From positions 868,001 to 932,000 of the forward strand of contig CAWAFX010000002.1 in the NCBI GenBank assembly GCA_963781495.1: DNA of 64,000 nucleotides, read 5' to 3'. The translations under genes and the position numbers were made by a program. The notes beneath the pieces are model-generated. The model saw nothing but the letters and a program-made list of their open reading frames with translations, was not told where the DNA came from and did not search any database. Of the stretch, positions 58,990 to 64,000 are shown piece by piece (positions within the stretch are counted from its first letter, which is position 1; the number at the start of each line of letters is the position of its first letter). The DNA comes from Mayfieldus sp963781495. GTDB taxonomy: Bacteria > Actinomycetota > Thermoleophilia > Solirubrobacterales > 70-9.

Positions 58990-60342
58990 TCAAACGGCCG
59001 TGAAACGGCGCAGCGCAAAGCGGGCGAGGACTGCGTAGACGACGGTCAGCACCGCGAGGTGGATCAGCGCCGTGCCCATGCTCGGCCCGGAGGCGTCGAG
59101 CGCCCGCTCCATCGCGTGCAGGGCCGGCTTGAAGGGGAACAGCCCGGTCAGCACCCCGATCACGTCGAACAGCCCTGGGCTGACCGAGCCGGACGGGACC
59201 AGCGAGAGGAAGGCGATCGGCAGCGAGACCATGAAGGCGAGCAAAGAAGCCGCCCGCACCTCGCGGGTGGCGGCGCCGAGCGCGGCACCCGCGGCGGCGA
59301 AGCCGGCGCCGCCGGCAAGGATGGCGATCAACCAGAGGCCGATCCGGCTCCATTGCAGCGAGAGGAAGATCTCCAGCCCGGCCAGCATCAGCAGCGTCAC
59401 CACCAGCGCCAGCAGCATCCCGAGGCCGATCTTCTCGGCCAGCAGGGCGGCCCTGGAGACCAGCCCGCGGGTCAGGCGGGCGAAGGCGTTCTCCTCGCGC
59501 TCGAGCGCCAGCGAGCCGGCCACCAGCAGCACGGTGACGAACATCAGCGTCACCGTCGCCGCGACGGCGACCGCGAAGACGTCGAGCGGCGGCGTCTTGC
59601 CCGATATCACCTCCTTGTCGACCTTGATCGGCTGCGCGACCGAGGACAGGAGCGGGTTGGCGAGGTCGAGGTTCTGGTTCGCCAGGGCGGCGAAGCGGAT
59701 CACCTTCGCCAGCGCCAGCCGCTCGGCCGGGTCGCTGATGCTCGGCTCCAGGGCGCGCAGGATGCGCTCGGTGTTGGCGAGGCCGAGGACCGGGAACGAC
59801 TGACCGAGCAGGTTGAAATTCCCGCCGCGCTGGATCAGGCCCAGATACCGGGTCGAGATCCGCGCCACCTCGCGGGCGATCTTCAGGTTGGCCTCGCTGA
59901 GCAGCGAGGTGATGCGGTCGTTGACCAGCCGCTCCTTGACCGGGTCCTCCTGATTGACGATCACCTGCACGGTCGGCTGCTCGGGATTGAGCCCCGAGAG
60001 CGACTGCAGCTTGGTCACCAGGTCGCTGGGCAGGATCAGGGCGCCGAGCACGTCGCCGCTCTTGACCTTGTCGAGCGCCTGCTGGCGGCTGTGCACCCGC
60101 ACGCACTCGATCCGCTCGCAGAGCGTCGACCGGGCGCCGACGATGTCGACCGACTTGTTGCCGATCTTGAAGGGGGTGTTCTGCGGGACCTCATTGAGGA
60201 AGGCGACCCGCGGCTTGCCGGGGCTGCGCGAGATCGCGAATCCGACCAGCAGCGCGATCACGACCGGGTAGACGATCAGCAGCACCGCCTGCAGCGGCGA
60301 GCGGCGCAGGATCTGCAGGTCCTTGAGCAGCAGCCAGCGCAT
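58990..60342 (-). CDS. ABC-2 type transporter permease (450 aa)
   Basis: The protein starts MRWLLLKDLQILRRSPLQAV, a typical ABC-2 N-terminus, has one span (VLLIVYPVVIALLVGFAISR), a large extracytoplasmic domain (about residues 40-260) and then five spans: FAVAVAATVTLMFVTVLLVA, LAEKIGLGMLLALVVTLLML and others, ending HLAVLTVVYAVLARFALRRF. The layout (YhgE/NatB-like, ABC2_membrane_3) suggests an exporter. Its start overlaps the ATPase stop by one base. The substrate is unknown; a haem- or lipid-related cargo would suit the neighbouring hem genes but this is speculation. Confidence 0.88.
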   Translation of the reverse strand: MRWLLLKDLQILRRSPLQAVLLIVYPVVIALLVGFAISRSPGKPRVAFLNEVPQNTPFKIGNKSVDIVGARSTLCERIECVRVHSRQQALDKVKSGDVLGALILPSDLVTKLQSLSGLNPEQPTVQVIVNQEDPVKERLVNDRITSLLSEANLKIAREVARISTRYLGLIQRGGNFNLLGQSFPVLGLANTERILRALEPSISDPAERLALAKVIRFAALANQNLDLANPLLSSVAQPIKVDKEVISGKTPPLDVFAVAVAATVTLMFVTVLLVAGSLALEREENAFARLTRGLVSRAALLAEKIGLGMLLALVVTLLMLAGLEIFLSLQWSRIGLWLIAILAGGAGFAAAGAALGAATREVRAASLLAFMVSLPIAFLSLVPSGSVSPGLFDVIGVLTGLFPFKPALHAMERALDASGPSMGTALIHLAVLTVVYAVLARFALRRFTAV

Positions 60343-61106
60343 CAGTGCCCCCGGTGGTGCAGGTAGGCGACGAAGGCGCTCTCGAAGTCGGCCCCGGCGG
60401 CCTCCGGGGCCTCGATGCGAACCGCGTTTCGCAGCTCGTCGGCGCTGCCGTCGAAGAGCCGCTCACCGTCGGCGATCAGAAGCAGCCGCTGTCCGTAGCG
60501 CTCGGCCTCCTGGATGTTGTGGGTCGAGAAGATCACCGTCGTTCCCGCGGCGGCGAGCCCGGAGACGAACTCCCAGAGGCGGGCCCGCTGGCGCGGGTCC
60601 AGCCCGGCGCTGGGCTCGTCGAGCAGCAGCACCATCGGCTCGGCCAGGAGGCCGATCGCGATGTTGATCCGCTGCTGATTGCCGCCCGAGAGCCGCGCGA
60701 CCTGATCGTGGCGGCGGTCGCCGAGCGCGGTCTGCTCGAGCATCTGCTCGACGCTCGCCTCGACGTCGGGGCGCCGCTCGAGCCGGGCGAAGAGGCGCAG
60801 GTTCTCCTCCACGGTGAGGCGGCGGTAGAGCGCCGCCTGCTGTGGCACCCAGCCGACCTCGCCGCGGGGCAGGTGGACCTCGCCCTCGTCGGCGCGCACG
60901 ATCCCGGCGAGGATCGAGAGCAGCGTCGTCTTGCCGGCCCCGTTGGGGCCGATCACCGCCAGCAGCTCGCCGGGGTGCGCCGCGAAGTCGACTCCGCGCA
61001 GCGCCGGCTGGCGGCCGTAGCGCTTGACGATCCCGCGCGCCTCCAGCGCCGCCCCCGGGCCGGCCCCGCCGCTCGCCGGGTTATTCCCGGCTCCCGTGGC
61101 ATCCAT
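60342..61106 (-). CDS. ABC transporter ATP-binding protein
   Basis: The 254-residue ATPase has Walker A LAVIGPNGAGKTTLLSIL (about residues 49-66), Q-loop GWVPQQAALYRRLTV, signature ARLSGGNQQRINIAIGLLAE, Walker B VLLLDEPSAGLDP and H-loop VIFSTHNIQEAERY. It pairs with the permease directly downstream. ATG 61106 is the best start; the frame upstream is antisense to the ymdB-like gene. Confidence 0.93.
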   Translation of the reverse strand: MDATGAGNNPASGGAGPGAALEARGIVKRYGRQPALRGVDFAAHPGELLAVIGPNGAGKTTLLSILAGIVRADEGEVHLPRGEVGWVPQQAALYRRLTVEENLRLFARLERRPDVEASVEQMLEQTALGDRRHDQVARLSGGNQQRINIAIGLLAEPMVLLLDEPSAGLDPRQRARLWEFVSGLAAAGTTVIFSTHNIQEAERYGQRLLLIADGERLFDGSADELRNAVRIEAPEAAGADFESAFVAYLHHRGH

Positions 61107-61145
61107 CGCGCAAAAAGCTAGCGGCACGGGGGTACGCTCCGCGCC

Positions 61146-61925
61146 GTGCGCGCGTTGTTCATCGGAGACGTGGTCGGCAGCCCCGGGCGCCGGGGCCTGG
61201 CGACGGCAATGCCGGAGCTGCGCGATCGCCACTCCCCCGACCTGGTGATCGTCAACGGCGAGAACTCGGCCGGCGGGCTGGGAATCACCGAGAAGACGGC
61301 GAACGAGATGTTCGCCGCCGGGGCCGACGTGATCACGACCGGCAACCACGTCTACCGCCACCGCGAGGCCTACAGCTACCTCGACCGCGCCGAGCGCGTG
61401 GTCCGGCCCGCCAACTACCCGATCGGCAACCCCGGGCGCGGACACACCGTGGTCGAGATCGGCGGGCAGCGGGTCGCGGTCGTCAACCTCAGCGGCGCCG
61501 TGCAGCTGAAGGTCGCGCGCTCACCCTTCGCCGAGGTCGACGCGATCCTCGAGCGGCTGCAGGGCGATGCCGATGTCGTGATCGTCGACTTCCACGCCGA
61601 GGTGACGAGCGAGAAGGTGGCGATGGGCTGGCATCTGGATGGCCGCGTCGCCGCGGTCTTCGGCACCCACACCCACGTGCCGACCGCCGACGGGCGCGTC
61701 CTCCCGGGCGGGACGGCCTACCTGACCGACGCCGGGATGACCGGGTCGCGGGCGGGGGTGATCGGCGTCAAGCGCGAGCAGGCGCTGGAGGCCTTCCTCA
61801 CGCAGATGCCGGTTCGCTTCGAGACGGCCGAGGACGACGTGTGGGTGATGGGAGCGGTGGTCGAGATTGGTCCCAACGGGCTCGCCGACTCGATCGAACA
61901 GGTACTGGTGCCGGCTCCGGACTGA
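61146..61925 (+). CDS. YmdB-like metallophosphoesterase (TIGR00282 family)
   Basis: The 259-residue protein starts MRALFIGDVVGSPGRRGLAT, has VIVNGENSAGGLGITEKTAN, TTGNHVYRHREAYSYLD, VIVDFHAEVTSEKVAMGWHL, VFGTHTHVPTADGRVLP and YLTDAGMTG. These His, Asp, Asn and Glu residues form the two-metal site of the YmdB family, which hydrolyses 2',3'-cyclic nucleotides and, in Bacillus, influences biofilm and motility genes. GTG 61146 is the start. It is often downstream of rny, which is not seen here. The last 128 bases overlap a convergent gene. Confidence 0.93.
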   Translation: MRALFIGDVVGSPGRRGLATAMPELRDRHSPDLVIVNGENSAGGLGITEKTANEMFAAGADVITTGNHVYRHREAYSYLDRAERVVRPANYPIGNPGRGHTVVEIGGQRVAVVNLSGAVQLKVARSPFAEVDAILERLQGDADVVIVDFHAEVTSEKVAMGWHLDGRVAAVFGTHTHVPTADGRVLPGGTAYLTDAGMTGSRAGVIGVKREQALEAFLTQMPVRFETAEDDVWVMGAVVEIGPNGLADSIEQVLVPAPD

Positions 61926-63480
61926 GCGCCCCCAGCGCGACCAGCGTCAGGGGGAAGAACCAGACCAGATAGAGGTAGAACCAGTGCTGGGCGATCAGCT
62001 GGGTGCCGATCAGAAGCGCCGCCCCCAGCGCCGCCACCTGGACCGCCGACTTGCGCCGCGGGCGGAAGGCGACCAGCAGCGCCAGCAGGCCGACCGCCGC
62101 CATCACGGCGATCCGCAGCGGCTCCAGCGACGGCACCTGCCCCCAGACGCTGAACGGGGATTGGCGGTCGATCTGGCTGGCGATCGTGCGCTGCCAGAAG
62201 GTCGAGATCCCGGGCGAGATCAGGGTCGGCAGCATCACCAGCGCCGCGACCACGACGAAGCCGAGCCCGAAGATCGCCGCCTCGCGGCGGCGGCCGCGGC
62301 CGCCGAACGCCCGCGCATAGGGATCGGCCTGGTGGGTGGCCAGCAGCGGGGCGAGGATGAAGGGCGAGAACTTGGTCAGCCCGGCTAGCGCCAGAGCGGC
62401 GCCGCGCGCCGCGGGTCTGGCCAGCAGCAGCAGGGTCACGACCAGCAGCAGGGCGACGAGACTGTCGTTGGCGTTGGACTCGAGCACGAAGGCCGCGTAG
62501 GGGTAGGCCGCCCAGCCGAAGCCGAGCACGGCGCCAAGCCGCCGACCCTCGGCGCCCGGGCGCAGGCGGCGGCCCAGCAGGACAAGGCCGGCGAAGGTCG
62601 CGAGGTCGAAGAAGATCGCGGCCGCGTGTGCGGCAGGAAGGTCGTCCCAGCTGCCGCTCCAGGGAAAGACCTGCTCGAAGGGGACGTAGGCGTAGTAGTT
62701 GACCGGGCCGTAGGTGTCGCCGAAGCTGACGTCGTCGGGGAAGGCCCCCTGCCCGTAGATCGCCTTGCCGTCGGCGACCCGGTCGGCGCCGACCACCCCG
62801 GCGTAGCCAACGTCGATCACCCCCGAGTCGGCGACGTTCAGCCCGCCGCGGAAGCCGAGCAAGAAAAGCGCCGCGATCAGCAACCAGGCGCTCGGCCAGA
62901 CCGGCCGCAGACCCTCGCCGCGGCCGCGGAAGCCGATCCAGAGCATGCGCGCCATCAGATACAGAAGCGGCGGGTACTGCAGCGGCACCGAGAGGCCGAT
63001 GTCGGCGCGGTTGAAGAAGAACTGCGAGGCGCCGAAGGAGAGCAGGACCAGCAGGTCGAGGTTGGCGATCCGCAACGGCCGGCGCCAGTCCAGCAGCCCG
63101 ATCAGGAACAGGGCGCAGAGCGGCAGCCAGACGTAGGGGGCGTTGAGGCGATGGCCGAAGGCCCCCGAATAGCCGCGCGCCATCCTCCAGGCGACCTGGT
63201 ACCCGCTCCAGGACTCGCGCACCAGGCCGGTGGTCGAGTCGACGGTCACCTGGACCAGGTCCTTGTCCTGGGCGAAGTAGTCGACCTGCCAGGCCCCGCC
63301 GACCAGCGAGGCGCTTGGGGTCAGCCCCGGGTGCTCGGCGCGCTCGGCGACGACCTTGGGGTCGCGGTTGGCAACCGCGATCGCCTGCTGCTTGCCGACC
63401 GGGGTCGTCGCGGCGCCGGCACTCGGCGCCAGCAGCAGGACCAGCAGCAGGACCACGGCGCCGGCCGCAAGCCTTCTCAT
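61798..63480 (-). CDS. GT-C-like multi-TM protein with an N-terminal extracytoplasmic domain
   Basis: The 560-residue protein has a signal peptide (LAAGAVVLLLVLLLAPSAGA), an extracytoplasmic region of about 75 residues with PepSY-like KQQAIAVANRDPKV and VDYFAQDKDLVQVTVDSTTG, and then about ten membrane spans. It includes SFGDTYGPVNYYAYVPFEQV (GxxYxPxxYY, a GT87-like element), ESNANDSLVALLLV and LTKFSPFILAPLLATH. These patterns fit DUF2029/GT87 mannosyltransferases that use polyprenyl-phospho-sugars. The last 40 residues are antisense to the ymdB-like gene, so the real end may be earlier. Confidence 0.72.
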   Translation of the reverse strand: MRRLAAGAVVLLLVLLLAPSAGAATTPVGKQQAIAVANRDPKVVAERAEHPGLTPSASLVGGAWQVDYFAQDKDLVQVTVDSTTGLVRESWSGYQVAWRMARGYSGAFGHRLNAPYVWLPLCALFLIGLLDWRRPLRIANLDLLVLLSFGASQFFFNRADIGLSVPLQYPPLLYLMARMLWIGFRGRGEGLRPVWPSAWLLIAALFLLGFRGGLNVADSGVIDVGYAGVVGADRVADGKAIYGQGAFPDDVSFGDTYGPVNYYAYVPFEQVFPWSGSWDDLPAAHAAAIFFDLATFAGLVLLGRRLRPGAEGRRLGAVLGFGWAAYPYAAFVLESNANDSLVALLLVVTLLLLARPAARGAALALAGLTKFSPFILAPLLATHQADPYARAFGGRGRRREAAIFGLGFVVVAALVMLPTLISPGISTFWQRTIASQIDRQSPFSVWGQVPSLEPLRIAVMAAVGLLALLVAFRPRRKSAVQVAALGAALLIGTQLIAQHWFYLYLVWFFPLTLVALGALSPEPAPVPVRSSRRARWDQSRPPLPSPTRRPRPSRSEPASA

Positions 63481-64000
63481 GTCGGCCCCATCGCCGCAGC
63501 CAGGTCGCGCCCCGGTTCGGCGTCGCCGTCGAGCCCGAAGTGCTCACAGACGACGGCGGCGACGTCGCGCAGCGACCACTGCTCGCGCTCGGCGGCGTTC
63601 TGCGGGCCGCAGCCGCAGAAGAGCAGGGGGCCGAGCGAGTCGCCGCGGTGCAGCGATCCGTGGCTGCCGCCGCCGACGTGCGAGGTGCCGCCCCAGTCGA
63701 CGCACTCATAACCGGGGGTGGCGGATATGAGCAGCTCTCCGGCGTGGGGCGCGCAGAGCGCCGACCACAGCCGCCCCAGCGCGTCCGGGTAGCTCTCGCT
63801 GCGCAGCCGGCCGCCGGAGACCTCGAGGTCGAGGGCGGCGGGGTCGCCCCGCAGCTCCCAGCCGCCGTCGCGGAGATCGGTCAAGGCCTCGCCGGGCCGG
63901 AAGCGAACCTCGGCCCCCCCGCGGCGCGCCACGGCCTCGGCGCCGGCCGGCGGCGGTCCCGGCGTCTCGCGCACCAACGCCGTGCCGTCGACCTCGATCC
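63477..64000 (-). CDS. alkaline-phosphatase-superfamily protein, C-terminal part (partial)
   Basis: The frame continues beyond the right edge of the window, so the N-terminus and most metal ligands are missing. The visible part has YPDALGRLWSALCAPHAGEL, VDWGGTSHVGGGSHGSLHRG and DSLGPLLFCGCGPQNA, then WSLRDVAAVVCEHFGLD. G-G-x-H-G-S-L with the later W-S-L-R-D-V-A-x-V is the C-terminal part of type I phosphodiesterase/nucleotide pyrophosphatase-like proteins, where this His binds metal. Its stop overlaps the start of the GT-C-like gene (ATGA), indicating one operon. Confidence 0.7.
   Translation of the reverse strand, partial: IEVDGTALVRETPGPPPAGAEAVARRGGAEVRFRPGEALTDLRDGGWELRGDPAALDLEVSGGRLRSESYPDALGRLWSALCAPHAGELLISATPGYECVDWGGTSHVGGGSHGSLHRGDSLGPLLFCGCGPQNAAEREQWSLRDVAAVVCEHFGLDGDAEPGRDLAAAMGPT

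Overview
The window is 64 kb of high-GC bacterial chromosome. Three things point to an actinobacterium of the Thermoleophilia (Solirubrobacterales-like) type: the strong GC bias at third codon positions, several short SnoaL/NTF2-like proteins that all begin MSEQN, and a Bacillus-like three-subunit menaquinol:cytochrome c reductase. This placement is inferred from protein content; there is no rRNA in the window. It looks like ordinary chromosomal backbone, mostly long overlapping operons, with one small accessory patch near 2.6-5.2 kb. There is no CRISPR array, no complete insertion sequence and no phage module.

Layout. 0-2.6 kb: the 3' end of a galT-like gene, then three NTF2-like genes and a small SHOCT-type membrane protein. 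2.6-5.2 kb: tRNA-Arg(CCT), a GC-poorer stretch, a FemAB/CelD-like acetyltransferase, and then 3' fragments of two tRNA genes that look like attachment-site scars. 5.2-14.6 kb (minus): HAD hydrolase, badly frameshifted RDD and CPBP genes, an ABC-2 exporter, an L,D-transpeptidase, then a tight operon of a small membrane protein, an SDR epimerase, pyrE, a P-II protein, amt and a diguanylate cyclase. 14.7-21.8 kb: MscS channel, class A PBP, LPG-synthase-like membrane protein, thiL, a FlgM-like small protein and a degenerate M28-type membrane protein.

22.0-29.0 kb (plus): a compact six-gene array of response regulator, histidine kinase, HtrA lipoprotein, inositol-monophosphatase-like enzyme, TreT-like glycosyltransferase and OtsA-like synthase. 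It appears to join envelope-stress sensing to trehalose synthesis. 29.6-33.7 kb: rpsF-ssb-rpsR-rplI-dnaB plus a DnaI-like helicase loader, preceded by a probable S6:S18 autoregulatory leader. 33.8-45.7 kb: LamG protein, purA, a nucleotide-sugar dehydrogenase, a fabI / GDSL hydrolase / carboxyltransferase operon, acetolactate decarboxylase, and a secreted alpha/beta hydrolase with a natural poly-histidine tail. 45.7-50.5 kb: tRNA-Lys(CTT), a KdpDE-like pair, tatC, tatA and dcd.

51-61.1 kb (minus) is a respiratory supercluster: ABC exporter, hemB, a fused siroheme-decarboxylase-like protein (AhbAB), hemL, a prenyl-synthase-like helical protein, qcrA-qcrB-qcrC, menG/ubiE and a polyprenyl diphosphate synthase. 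It brings together tetrapyrrole supply, the bc complex and menaquinone synthesis. The window closes with a YmdB-like phosphodiesterase, a multi-TM GT-C-like protein and the 3' part of an alkaline-phosphatase-superfamily gene.

The most unusual points are the fused AhbAB protein inside the hem/qcr operon, a P-II protein without Tyr51 translationally coupled to an Amt whose first pore histidine is Glu, the stress-sensor/protease/trehalose operon, the tRNA-scarred mini-island, a dispersed palindromic repeat with three copies, and the rpsF leader.
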